From NCBI RefSeq assembly GCF_001653515.1, contig NZ_LYOY01000040.1:1116001-1180000 (forward strand): 64,000 bases of DNA. The letters run 5' to 3'. The translations under genes and the position numbers were made by a program. Below are positions 33,047 to 41,843 of the stretch, in pieces (the stretch's first letter is position 1; every line of letters begins with the position of its first letter). This DNA comes from Streptomyces sp. ERV7 (GTDB lineage Bacteria; Actinomycetota; Actinomycetes; Streptomycetales; Streptomycetaceae). The notes beneath the pieces are model-generated. The model did not search any database, was not told where the DNA came from, and saw only the letters and a list, made by a program, of their open reading frames with translations.

Positions 33047-34385
33047 GGTCCACCTCCGCCTGGCCGATGGAGACGTGCAGATCGAGCTCCAGCGTCCCGG
33101 CGGGCTTCGCCCCGGCGGGCGCCGGCAGGGTCACCGTCTTCTTCTGGTTGGGCTCGATGTCGACGTCCTCCGGTTTCTCGGTCGGCAACTGGACGTCGCC
33201 GACGCCCACCACGATGTGCGCCTTCACGGTCGCGCCCCACGGCACGACGACCTTGAGCCGCCCCGCGCCGACCTCCGCGCGCGTCTTCACGCTCTGCCCC
33301 ACCGGCACCACGACCTTGCTCAGATCGAGGGTGCCCTCGCCCGACCCCAGGGCGTACGACGGCTTCACGTCGGCCGCGGCGGCCGGGGTCCAGTCGGTCC
33401 TGGTCCAGTCGGTGGTGATGGTCTTGGGCAGCGCCGAGGCGCCGGCGAGCAGGGCGGCCGTGAGCACCGCCATGAACAGCGTGCCGAACCCGGTGCGCCC
33501 CGCGAACGCGCTGATCACCAGGCCGAGTCCGAACACCACGAGGGCCGCGGTGAAACCGATCTGGAGTGCGGTGCCCAGCGGCTGGTGGGTCCAGGCGCCC
33601 GCGGTGCCCGCACCGCCCGCGAGCAGCGCGATCAGGAAGACGAAACCGCCGATGGAACGCGGGCCCCGGGTGGCCCGGTCGGCCGCCTTCTTGGCCCGGT
33701 CCGCCCGCTCCGCGCGCGCCGGGGCCCCGAAGCCGGGCGCCGCGTCGGCGTCCTCGGCGCCCCACAGATAGCCGGTGCCGACCGGGCCCGTGGTGCCGTC
33801 CTTGACGATCGGGTCGCGCCACCAGGAGGGCGAGTTGGGCGTGGGGGGCGCCTTGGTCTCGGGCGGGGCCGCCCCGGGGCCGAAGGCCGGGGAGGTGGTG
33901 CCGCCCACCGTCTGGGCGGTCACCGCGTCCGGCGGGGCGTCCGGGGGCATGACCGAGCGGCGCTGCGACCACACGCCGATGCCCGCGACGGCCACCGTCA
34001 GCAGCCCCGCGAAGCTCATCACCGAGCCGTTGTTGAGCATGGACAGGAAGATCCCGCAGCCGGCCAGCGCCATCAGCACGGCGGCCAGCGCCGGGCCCTC
34101 CACCCGCCCGGACAGCAGCCGCCGCGCCTCGTTCTCGTCCTCGTCGTCCAGCGGGAGCAGCAGCCAGCCGAACCCGTAGAAGACCAGGCCGAGGCCACCG
34201 GTGACGGTGAGCACGCCGAGCGCGACCCGGAAGATCACCGGGTCGATGTCGCAGTACCGCCCGAGCCCGCCGCAGACGCCGCCGATCACCTTGTTGTGCC
34301 CGCTGCGGCGCAGCTGCGGCGCAGCGGGCACCGGGCCCGGATCCGGGTCCGGCGGCGCGACGGGGGTCTCGGTCGGCTGTGTCAT
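33033..34385 (-). CDS. PspC-domain membrane protein with LiaF-like C terminus
   Basis: 450 residues. The N-terminal PspC domain (about 26-85, VIGGVCGGLGRYCDIDPVIFRVA) is followed by several membrane segments and a C-terminal domain of about 120 residues with beta-strand repeats (LDLSKVVVPVGQSVKTRAEVG, LKVVVPWGATVKAHIVVGVG) like the LiaF/DUF2154 toast-rack. Such proteins sense or buffer envelope stress. It is divergent from a histidine kinase that has a PspC domain too, so the two are probably parts of one system. ATG 34385 chosen; an upstream ATG at 34421 adds 12 residues. Confidence 0.85.
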   Translation of the reverse strand: MTQPTETPVAPPDPDPGPVPAAPQLRRSGHNKVIGGVCGGLGRYCDIDPVIFRVALGVLTVTGGLGLVFYGFGWLLLPLDDEDENEARRLLSGRVEGPALAAVLMALAGCGIFLSMLNNGSVMSFAGLLTVAVAGIGVWSQRRSVMPPDAPPDAVTAQTVGGTTSPAFGPGAAPPETKAPPTPNSPSWWRDPIVKDGTTGPVGTGYLWGAEDADAAPGFGAPARAERADRAKKAADRATRGPRSIGGFVFLIALLAGGAGTAGAWTHQPLGTALQIGFTAALVVFGLGLVISAFAGRTGFGTLFMAVLTAALLAGASALPKTITTDWTRTDWTPAAAADVKPSYALGSGEGTLDLSKVVVPVGQSVKTRAEVGAGRLKVVVPWGATVKAHIVVGVGDVQLPTEKPEDVDIEPNQKKTVTLPAPAGAKPAGTLELDLHVSIGQAEVDRAAS

Positions 34386-34615
34386 GACTCCATGGTGACG
34401 GGCCGTAGGCGGGTGCGGCACCCGCCCCCGCCCCGCCCCGACCCTGGCCTCTCCCTGAGATTGCCCCTGATGCGGAGGTGGGGACTCCCCCGGGCGGGGG
34501 AGACGGGCTCCCCCGTGCGGGGATCACGGCTCCCTCCTGCGGGGATCGCAGATCAGGGGCGTCCTGGGGGCTTACCCTGATGCCCGCACCCGCCCGGGCG
34601 TGTGACGATCGGTCC

Positions 34616-35896
34616 ATGCCAGTCGCCGCGACCCGAACCGTGCCCCCCGAGGCCGACGAACCCCCCGTGCGCAAGCTCTACCGCTCGGCCGAGGGGCGGA
34701 TGCTCGGCGGTGTGGCGCGCGGCCTCGCCGGACACCTCGGGCTGCCGGTCGTCTGGGTGCGGATCGTCTTCCTCGGCCTGTTCATGATCGACGGCCTCGG
34801 GGCGCTGCTGTACGCGGTGTTCTGGTTCGTGGTGCCGCTGGGCCTGGGCGGTACGACGGCCGAGCCGCGCTCGGCGTTCGAGGTCAGCCCCGACGGCCGC
34901 CGACGGCTGCGCAAGCCCGACAAGGGCCAGGTCGTCGCCCTGATCGCGCTCTGCATCGGCGTGGCGATCTTCGCCAGCAATGTGAACGTGGGCGGCTGGG
35001 CCAGTCCGTACATCTGGCCGACGCTGCTGGTCGGCGCGGGCGTGATCCTGGTGTGGCGCCAGGCGGACAACGCCCGGCGGGCCCGCTGGACCGAGGGCGC
35101 CCGGCGCAGCCGGCTGCTGCCGCTGGCCCGGGGTCTTGCCGGGGTCGCGCTGGTCGGCGCGGGCTTCACCGGGTTCGTGGTGGTGCGCGGCTCGGCCGCC
35201 CAGCTCGGCAACGTCCTGACGGCCGCGCTCGCGGTCATCGCGGGTATAGCCCTCCTCGCGGGCCCCTATCTGGTCCGGATGACCCAGGACCTCTCCGAGG
35301 AGCGGCTGATGCGCATCCGCGCCCAGGAACGTGCCGAAGTCGCCGCCCATGTGCACGACTCGGTGCTCCACACCCTCACCCTGATCCAGCGCAACGCGGA
35401 GAACGTGGGCGAGGTGCGGCGCCTCGCCCGCGCCCAGGAGCGGGAGCTGCGGGCCTGGCTCTACAAGCCGGAGGGCACCGGCAAGGACGAGTCGGAGGAG
35501 CCGGAGACCCTGGCCGAGGCGGTGAAGAAGGCCGCGGCCGAGGTGGAGGACAAGCACGGGGTGCCGCTGGAGGTCGTGGTCGTCGGCGACTGCCCGCTCG
35601 ACGAGCGCCTTTCGGCACAGATGCAGGCCGCGCGCGAGGCGATGGTCAACGCCGCCAAGTACGGTGGCGAGGGCGGCGCCGTCCAGGTCTTCGCGGAGGT
35701 CGAGGGCCGTACGGTCTTCGTGTCCGTACGGGACCGGGGCCCCGGCTTCGATCTGGACGCGGTGCCGGACGACCGCATGGGCGTACGAGAATCGATCATC
35801 GGCCGGATGCAGCGCAACGGTGGAACGGCGCGGCTGCGTTCGGTGCCCGGCGGGGGCACCGAGGTCGAGCTGGAGATGGAGAGGGCGGACGGATGA
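34616..35896 (+). CDS. PspC-domain sensor histidine kinase
   Basis: 426 residues. The N-terminal PspC domain (about 22-75, MLGGVARGLAGHLGLPVVWVRIV) is followed by membrane segments around 105-120, 126-143, 178-200 and 205-222, then a HisKA_3-type dimerisation region with the phospho-acceptor His in AAHVHDSVLHTLTLIQ (about 243-258) and an HATPase domain with N (AREAMVNAAKYGG) and G (VRDRGPGF, VPGGGTEVEL) boxes. The partner regulator overlaps by ATGA. Kinases of this type sense envelope stress; the PspC-like neighbour encoded in the opposite direction may be its input protein. Confidence 0.93.
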   Translation: MPVAATRTVPPEADEPPVRKLYRSAEGRMLGGVARGLAGHLGLPVVWVRIVFLGLFMIDGLGALLYAVFWFVVPLGLGGTTAEPRSAFEVSPDGRRRLRKPDKGQVVALIALCIGVAIFASNVNVGGWASPYIWPTLLVGAGVILVWRQADNARRARWTEGARRSRLLPLARGLAGVALVGAGFTGFVVVRGSAAQLGNVLTAALAVIAGIALLAGPYLVRMTQDLSEERLMRIRAQERAEVAAHVHDSVLHTLTLIQRNAENVGEVRRLARAQERELRAWLYKPEGTGKDESEEPETLAEAVKKAAAEVEDKHGVPLEVVVVGDCPLDERLSAQMQAAREAMVNAAKYGGEGGAVQVFAEVEGRTVFVSVRDRGPGFDLDAVPDDRMGVRESIIGRMQRNGGTARLRSVPGGGTEVELEMERADG

Positions 35897-36594
35897 CGAC
35901 GGAGCAGACCCAGGGAGCCCAGGGCGGAGCCGAGCGGCGGGTGCGGGTCGTCCTGGTCGACGACCACCGCATGTTCCGCACGGGCGTCCAGGCGGAGATC
36001 GGCCGTACCGAGGAGACGGGCGTCGAGGTCGTCGGGGAGGCGGCCGACGTGGACCAGGCCCTCACCGTGATCACGGCGACCCGGCCGGAGGTCGTCCTGC
36101 TCGACGTCCATCTGCCGGGCGGCGGCGGCGTGGAAGTCCTGCGCCGCTCGGCCCCGTTGATGGCGGACGCGGAGAACCCGGTGCGCTTCCTCGCGCTGTC
36201 CGTCTCGGACGCGGCGGAGGACGTGATCGGGGTGATCCGGGGCGGTGCCCGCGGCTACGTCACCAAGACGATCACGGGTACGGACCTGGTCGACTCGATC
36301 TTCCGGGTCCAGGAGGGCGACGCGGTGTTCTCGCCGCGGCTCGCGGGCTTCGTCCTGGACGCCTTCGCGTCGACGGACGCGCCGCCGGTCGACGAGGACC
36401 TGGACCGCCTCACCCAGCGCGAGCGCGAGGTGCTGCGGCTGATCGCGCGCGGCTATGCGTACAAGGAGATCGCCAAGCAGCTGTTCATCTCGGTGAAGAC
36501 GGTCGAGTCGCACGTCTCGGCGGTGCTGCGCAAGCTCCAGCTGTCCAACCGCCATGAGCTGACGCGGTGGGCCACGGCGCGACGGCTGGTCTGA
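35893..36594 (+). CDS. LuxR-type response regulator
   Basis: 233 residues. Receiver domain with the acidic pair in LVDDHRMF and phospho-acceptor Asp in VVLLDVHLPGGGG (about 72), then an HTH (LTQREREVLRLIARGYAYKEIAKQLFISVKTVESHV). The ATG overlaps the stop of the kinase gene (ATGA at 35893-35896), showing translational coupling. Probably activates the divergent PspC operon. Confidence 0.95.
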   Translation: MTTEQTQGAQGGAERRVRVVLVDDHRMFRTGVQAEIGRTEETGVEVVGEAADVDQALTVITATRPEVVLLDVHLPGGGGVEVLRRSAPLMADAENPVRFLALSVSDAAEDVIGVIRGGARGYVTKTITGTDLVDSIFRVQEGDAVFSPRLAGFVLDAFASTDAPPVDEDLDRLTQREREVLRLIARGYAYKEIAKQLFISVKTVESHVSAVLRKLQLSNRHELTRWATARRLV

Positions 36595-36727
36595 CGGGGG
36601 GCCCGAGCGAACCCCGGGGGGCGGGGTGGAACCGGGATTGTCAGGACGGCGTCAATTCTCAACGTGCGCTCCTTGCACGGTAGTTACGATGCGAAGGTGA
36701 TCGTCGGACACGGGGGAGGGGTCGTCC

Positions 36728-37186
36728 ATGGGCTTTGACGAGGAATGGGCTTCGAGCAAGGCGACAGCGGCGGAAGGGCCGGTGGGCACGCGGCTCAACG
36801 GGGCGTACGACGGGCCGTTCCCGCCGTCGGGGCCGGGCGGTGACAAGGACCTGAACTCCAGCGCCGCGCGGAAGAACGCCGCCGCCAACGACATCGAGAC
36901 CGACTTCGAGCCGCACACGAAGACGGCCGGTGCCTGGGCGGACGAGGCCAACGGAACGGCGGCCAAGGCGCTCGCCGGGTGGGCGACCGCGGCCGGGCTG
37001 ACGAAGGCCCAGGAGAGGTGGGGCAAGTCGGTCACCGCGTTACTCGGCCGACTGGCCGGGGAGAAGTCCGCGCTGCGCGGCACGACGGGCTACTTCCAGA
37101 AGAACGACATCGGCGTCGGCAACGACTTCGGACCGCTCGTCAGACCGTCCTCGCTCAGCCAGTTCTCGCCGCCGCCGCACGCGTAG
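36728..37186 (+). CDS. WXG100-like small protein, first gene of accessory module
   Basis: 152 residues, no signal peptide. The C-terminal half has Trp residues in helical context (GAWADEANG, GWATAAG, QERWGKSV), and the end LRGTTGYFQKNDIGVGNDFG is the typical tail of actinobacterial WXG100-type (ESX-like) substrates; these are exported by type VII secretion as helical hairpins. The second gene starts 11 bp downstream. Assignment to the WXG superfamily is by pattern, not by a clear full motif. Confidence 0.6.
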   Translation: MGFDEEWASSKATAAEGPVGTRLNGAYDGPFPPSGPGGDKDLNSSAARKNAAANDIETDFEPHTKTAGAWADEANGTAAKALAGWATAAGLTKAQERWGKSVTALLGRLAGEKSALRGTTGYFQKNDIGVGNDFGPLVRPSSLSQFSPPPHA

Positions 37187-37196
37187 GAGTCCCGTG

Positions 37197-39458
37197 ATGC
37201 TGACCTACGAACTGATCATGAAGACGGACTTCTCGCAGCTCACCACGACCGCGACCAAGTGGGACGACATGGCGGGCGAGCTCAAGAAGCTGGAGGAGCG
37301 CTACAAGACCCAGGTCCAGAACGTGAGTCTGGACGGCACCTGGACCGGCCAGGCCTCGCTCTACTCCCGGCCGAACTTCGCGGCGACGCACACGCAGTAC
37401 GTCGCCGCGCAGACCGAGGCCAAGGCCGTCGCCTCCCTGTTACGCGACGCCCACGCCCAGTTCGTGGACCTGAAGAAGCGGGTGGAGTCCGCGCGGGACG
37501 ACGCCATCAAGGCGGGCATGAAGGTCTCCGAGACGGGCGGGGCGTCCTTCGACTACAGCAAGGTCAGCGCGACGGAGGCCGACTCGGTCCGCCACGACCC
37601 AGGCCTGCGCGCCACCGAGGACTCCTGGTCGCAGCACATCGCGCAGGCCGTGACGGCCATGAACGACGCCGACCAGGGCGTGAAGATCGCCCTGGAGGCG
37701 GTCGGCGCCGACACCGATGTCTTCGACGACACGGGGAACGGCTTCAACGCCAAGGCCAGTGGCGACGTGGAGTACTACGAGGCCGTGGCCGCGATCCCGC
37801 TGGCCGAGAAGATCAAGGACGGCGACAAGCTGTCCCCCGAGGAGCTGGCCGAGGCCGAGTCGCTCTTCCGGGACAACTCCCACGACAAGGTCTTCACCCA
37901 GACCGTGCTGCAGAGCCTGGGCCCGGACGGGGCGGTCGAGTTCACCCGGCACGTGGACGACTGGGCGCTCTCCGACAAGTCCCACAAGGCCGACTACGCG
38001 GCCCTGGAACGCGACTTCGCCACCTCCCTGGCCACCGCGACGACGGTCCCGGGCAAGGTCACGGACATGCCGCCGGGCTCGGCCAAGTACAACGAGTGGC
38101 TGAACAGCCCCGACGGGAAGTTCTACAAGGGGTGGATGGAGGGGATGGAGAAGACGGGGGTCCACGACTACGGGAGCAACACCCGACCGTTGCTCGGCTA
38201 CCAGCTCCTCACCACGCTGATGCAGAAGGCCGACGGCACGTACGACGACCAGTATCTGAACGCGCTGGGCGATCAGATGATCGCGGCGGAGCGGGGCAAG
38301 AAGTACAACATCTTCGACACCTGGGGCGCCGACTACAAGGGCGTCACCCCGGACCCGGTCGACGCGCTGCTCGGCGTGATGAGCAAGAACCCGGACGCGG
38401 CGACGTTCTTCTTCGACCCGGCGGACAAGACGGGCGCGGACCACCTCCACTACCTCGCGGGCCACGGGGGCGGCACCCGCGACTGGCCGCAGCACATGGT
38501 CTCGGGCGGGGTGGCCACGGCGACCTACGACCTGCCCGACAGCCATGCCGGACTGGGGCTCGCCCTGGAGGCCGCGGCGACCGGACACCCGCCCTTCGAC
38601 CCGAACCGGGACCCTTGGCCGGTGCCGACGCACACCGAGGCCCAGGCGCGCGTGATGAACGGGATCCTCGGCACGCTCGACCAGGGCACCAGCACCGAGG
38701 TGCACAAGAACATGCAGGCGGCGGTGGCCAAGGCGCTGGCCGAGTACACCCCGGACACCCACCAGATCCTCGGCAACGCGGGCGGCGGCTACATCCGCGG
38801 TATGAACGACGGCTTCTGGGTGGACGACCAGGGAATGGCGCACCTGGCCACGTCACCGGACAAGCTCGTGCACGTGATGCGGGGGCTCTCCGAGGATCCG
38901 GCCGCCTACGCGGACCTCAGCAAGACGGAGCTGCGCTATCTGGACCAAGAGCTGAGCAGACTCCCGAAGGGTGCCGGCCCGCTCGACCAGAACGACCTCA
39001 TCGCCAAGTCGGGCAACGCTCTGGGCACGTACACGGCGATCCGTGAGGACGTGCTCAACGACGGGCGTGTGAACGCCTATTCGGCGGCGGACTGGAAGGC
39101 CAAGGTGGCGTACCACATCATCGGCGGAGTCGTGACGCCGATGACGATCCCCACGACCGCCGGCGGGTCGATCGTCGTCGGAGACGCGATGCAGCGCGGT
39201 GTGGACACACTGGCGTGGATGTGGGGCAACGAGTTGAAGGCGGGTGCGGACGCCGAGGCCAACGCGAAGATCTCCGACACCTTCCTCAACGCCGACACCC
39301 AGATGCGTACGGTGGTGAACACCTGGGGGGAGGACCGCTACGGCACCGGTGACCCGGAGGCGCGGAAGCTGGTGGACGAGTACATCCGGCGTATGCACGA
39401 CAGTCACACCACCGGCCTGTCCCAGGCAAAGGGCTATCTGACCGACACCACCAACTGA
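37197..39458 (+). CDS. Large WXG-type protein (DUF6571-like), candidate T7SS effector
   Basis: 753 residues. The first 110 form a WXG helical hairpin: two amphipathic helices with W49-T50-G51 (GTWTGQAS) at the turn. From about 150 to the end the protein is mainly helical with segments I associate with Streptomyces DUF6571 proteins (PVDALLGVMSKNPDAATFFF). Near 508-645 it contains a region that is repeated in the next protein (VMRGLSEDPAAYADLSKTEL). No signal peptide, consistent with type VII export. A GTG codon just before (37194) is an alternative start. Confidence 0.7.
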   Translation: MLTYELIMKTDFSQLTTTATKWDDMAGELKKLEERYKTQVQNVSLDGTWTGQASLYSRPNFAATHTQYVAAQTEAKAVASLLRDAHAQFVDLKKRVESARDDAIKAGMKVSETGGASFDYSKVSATEADSVRHDPGLRATEDSWSQHIAQAVTAMNDADQGVKIALEAVGADTDVFDDTGNGFNAKASGDVEYYEAVAAIPLAEKIKDGDKLSPEELAEAESLFRDNSHDKVFTQTVLQSLGPDGAVEFTRHVDDWALSDKSHKADYAALERDFATSLATATTVPGKVTDMPPGSAKYNEWLNSPDGKFYKGWMEGMEKTGVHDYGSNTRPLLGYQLLTTLMQKADGTYDDQYLNALGDQMIAAERGKKYNIFDTWGADYKGVTPDPVDALLGVMSKNPDAATFFFDPADKTGADHLHYLAGHGGGTRDWPQHMVSGGVATATYDLPDSHAGLGLALEAAATGHPPFDPNRDPWPVPTHTEAQARVMNGILGTLDQGTSTEVHKNMQAAVAKALAEYTPDTHQILGNAGGGYIRGMNDGFWVDDQGMAHLATSPDKLVHVMRGLSEDPAAYADLSKTELRYLDQELSRLPKGAGPLDQNDLIAKSGNALGTYTAIREDVLNDGRVNAYSAADWKAKVAYHIIGGVVTPMTIPTTAGGSIVVGDAMQRGVDTLAWMWGNELKAGADAEANAKISDTFLNADTQMRTVVNTWGEDRYGTGDPEARKLVDEYIRRMHDSHTTGLSQAKGYLTDTTN

Positions 39459-39478
39459 CGTAGGGACGCCACGGAGCC

Positions 39479-40540
39479 GTGACAGTGACGAACTCGCAAG
39501 CGCCGTCGGTACGGAGTGGGTCCCGACGCCCTCCGGCGCGGGTACTCGCGGCCGTCGCGGCCGCCGTGGTGCTCGCCGCAGGGGTGGGGACCTGGCTGGT
39601 CGTGCGGTCCGACAGCGACGCGCGGCCCTCGTGCGCCACCGTCGGCAAGGACGCCCGCATCCAGAAGGATCTGGCTCCCGGCGACACGAAGGACATGAAC
39701 TGCCGGGAGCTGGCGGCCGCGTTGAAGAAGGCGGCGGCCTCGGACGGCTCCGGCCGCCACACCCTCGCGCAGGCCGGGGTGATGCGCGACCTCATCAACA
39801 CGCTGGACGACGACTTCCGGGACCGCGCCAGGGCGGACATCGCGGCGCCCCTGCGGGAGACGGTCGCGGAGCTGCTGGCCGACTACTCGACGGACATGCA
39901 CACCATGCTCGTGCGCTACGCCGATTCGACGGCCTATCTCAGGCACGCGGGGCCGAACGGCGGCCCGTGGCGCGACGAGCAGGGAGTCGTCCGCATGCCG
40001 GTGGACAACCAGTCGCTCATCCTGGTCATGCGGGCGGTCTGCGACGACCCCGCCGCGTACGCGACGCTCCGGAAGGCCGAGAGCGTTCGCTCGGCGGAGG
40101 ATCTGGCCCGTATCACCAAGACGTCGGCCGGGGAGCTGGTGACCGCCCCGGTCGGCGCCACCGCCACCGCCCTGGGGCTGCTCGACGCCATGGCGGACGA
40201 GGTGCTCGCCTCCCGCTCGAAGAGCGACGGGGCCCAGTGGAAGGCGGACGTGGTGAAGGGTCTGTCGGACGGGGGCGGAGAAGTGCCGCCGTTCTCCGCC
40301 GATCCGGCGGGGCACATCGCCCGTACCTGGGAGCGGGGCGCCGTCGGCCGTGGCTACCCGGCCCTGCTCGGGCAGACCCGGGACATGGTCGGCATCCTGG
40401 CCCAGGCGCGGGGCCGCACGGACGAGTCCCTCGCGGAGCCCCTGCGGGAGGCCACGGCCTCCAGCGGCAGGGTCGGGCGGGGCTGGCTGGACGAAGCGCT
40501 GATCAACATAGGTTCCCGGCCCAGGAGTCCCAGGCTCTGA
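39479..40540 (+). CDS. Membrane-anchored short paralogue of the upstream WXG protein
   Basis: 353 residues. A basic N terminus (SGSRRPPARVL) precedes one membrane anchor (about 21-42, VLAAVAAAVVLAAGVGTWLVV) and an external domain with two Cys (C52, C75) that may form a disulfide. Residues 128-262 align with 508-645 of the upstream protein: VMRxxxxDPAAYAxLxKxE, a nearby LxR, a WxDxQG element and AxWKAxV. It looks like a membrane-held version of the C-terminal half of its neighbour, perhaps an immunity or docking partner. Start GTG 39479 or 39485. Confidence 0.65.
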   Translation: MTVTNSQAPSVRSGSRRPPARVLAAVAAAVVLAAGVGTWLVVRSDSDARPSCATVGKDARIQKDLAPGDTKDMNCRELAAALKKAAASDGSGRHTLAQAGVMRDLINTLDDDFRDRARADIAAPLRETVAELLADYSTDMHTMLVRYADSTAYLRHAGPNGGPWRDEQGVVRMPVDNQSLILVMRAVCDDPAAYATLRKAESVRSAEDLARITKTSAGELVTAPVGATATALGLLDAMADEVLASRSKSDGAQWKADVVKGLSDGGGEVPPFSADPAGHIARTWERGAVGRGYPALLGQTRDMVGILAQARGRTDESLAEPLREATASSGRVGRGWLDEALINIGSRPRSPRL

Positions 40541-40706
40541 ACCCCCGGCAGACCAGTCGGCGACGGCCTGGCGCTGCGGTGTCGTCGAGGGCTCGGCAGG
40601 CAGGGAATGCCGAGGGCCCGGCAGGCGTGGAATCAAGCGCCGGGAACGTAAAGGAATCGCAAAGCGGGGCAACTCCCGTCGGCGCATCGGGCTCTTCCCG
40701 TCCGTG

Positions 40707-41843
40707 ATGAGCCTGACCGGTACCCCCTTCCTGCTGACCGCCGTCCTCGTGGCGGTGGCGGCCCTGCTGCTGCCCCTCTTCCTGTGGAGCAGGATCGGCG
40801 GCCCGGCCGTGGTGCGGGGGGCCTCGCGGCTGCTCATGCTGGTGTTCGCCCAGTTCACCGCCGTCCTCGTGGTCTTCGTCATGGTCAACAACGCCAACGG
40901 GCTCTACGACACCTGGGACGACCTGCTGGGCACCGGCAACCACGTCAACGCGGCCCCCGACCTCGGCCCCGACGGCACCGGCGGCCAGAAGCCGGCCGCC
41001 GCGCCCAAGGTCAAGCAGACCTTCAAGGAGTACAAGGGCAAGGTCGGCAACGGCGTCATGAAGACCACGCTCAAGGGCGCGATCTCCGGCGTCGAGGGCG
41101 ATGTCGCGGTCTGGCTGCCGCCGCAGTACAACGACCCGGCGTACAAGGACAAGACGTTCCCCGTGGTCGAGCTGCTGCCCGGCTACCCGGGCTCCATAGG
41201 CGCCTGGTTCGGCTCGCTGCACACCCAGCGCCAGCTCACGCCGATGATGCAGCGCGGCGAGGTCGCGCCGTTCATCCTCGTCTCGCCGCGCACCACGCTC
41301 CTGGACGGCCGCGACACCGGCTGCGCCAACGTGCCGGGCACCGTCAACGCCGACACCTGGATCAGCGTGGACGTACGGAAGATGATCACCGACAACTTCC
41401 GGGCCGCCACCGGGCCCGAGGGCTGGGCGATCGCCGGATACTCGGCGGGCGGCCACTGCGCCGCCAAGCTGGCAGTCGCGCACCCCGACCGCTACCGCGC
41501 CGGCGTCGACCTCTCCGGCTACAACGACCCGGCCGCCGAGGGCGCCTCGATCACCGCGCACGACCCGAAGCTGCGCCGTGAGTCCAACCCGCTGTGGATC
41601 CTCAAGAACGCCAAGACCCCGCCGCACACCTCGCTGTTCGTCTCCGGCGACACGGGTGACGGCTACAACGACGGGCTGGCCCTGAAGAAGGCCGCCAAGG
41701 CGCCGACCACCGTCCATGTCGTCCGGCTGAACGGCGGCGGCCACCGCAGCAGCGTCTGGGAGCACCAGGTGCCCGACGTCTTCCGCTGGCTCACCAAGGA
41801 GCTCGGTCAGGCGGGCCGGGTCGCCCCCGCGAACGGCATCTGA
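40707..41843 (+). CDS. Membrane-anchored esterase (alpha/beta hydrolase, EsteraseD/Ag85-like)
   Basis: 378 residues. Three N-terminal hydrophobic segments (about 6-28, 45-62) anchor it; the catalytic alpha/beta hydrolase domain follows from about 110. The nucleophile elbow is GYSAGGH (about 239-245), an Asp and the His in LNGGGHRSSVWEHQ complete the triad. It belongs to the putative esterase group that includes antigen 85 and S-formylglutathione hydrolase. ATG 40707 (GTG 40704 also possible). Its end overlaps the convergent NlpC/P60 gene by 37 bp. The 163 bp before it hold no further gene. Confidence 0.88.
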   Translation: MSLTGTPFLLTAVLVAVAALLLPLFLWSRIGGPAVVRGASRLLMLVFAQFTAVLVVFVMVNNANGLYDTWDDLLGTGNHVNAAPDLGPDGTGGQKPAAAPKVKQTFKEYKGKVGNGVMKTTLKGAISGVEGDVAVWLPPQYNDPAYKDKTFPVVELLPGYPGSIGAWFGSLHTQRQLTPMMQRGEVAPFILVSPRTTLLDGRDTGCANVPGTVNADTWISVDVRKMITDNFRAATGPEGWAIAGYSAGGHCAAKLAVAHPDRYRAGVDLSGYNDPAAEGASITAHDPKLRRESNPLWILKNAKTPPHTSLFVSGDTGDGYNDGLALKKAAKAPTTVHVVRLNGGGHRSSVWEHQVPDVFRWLTKELGQAGRVAPANGI

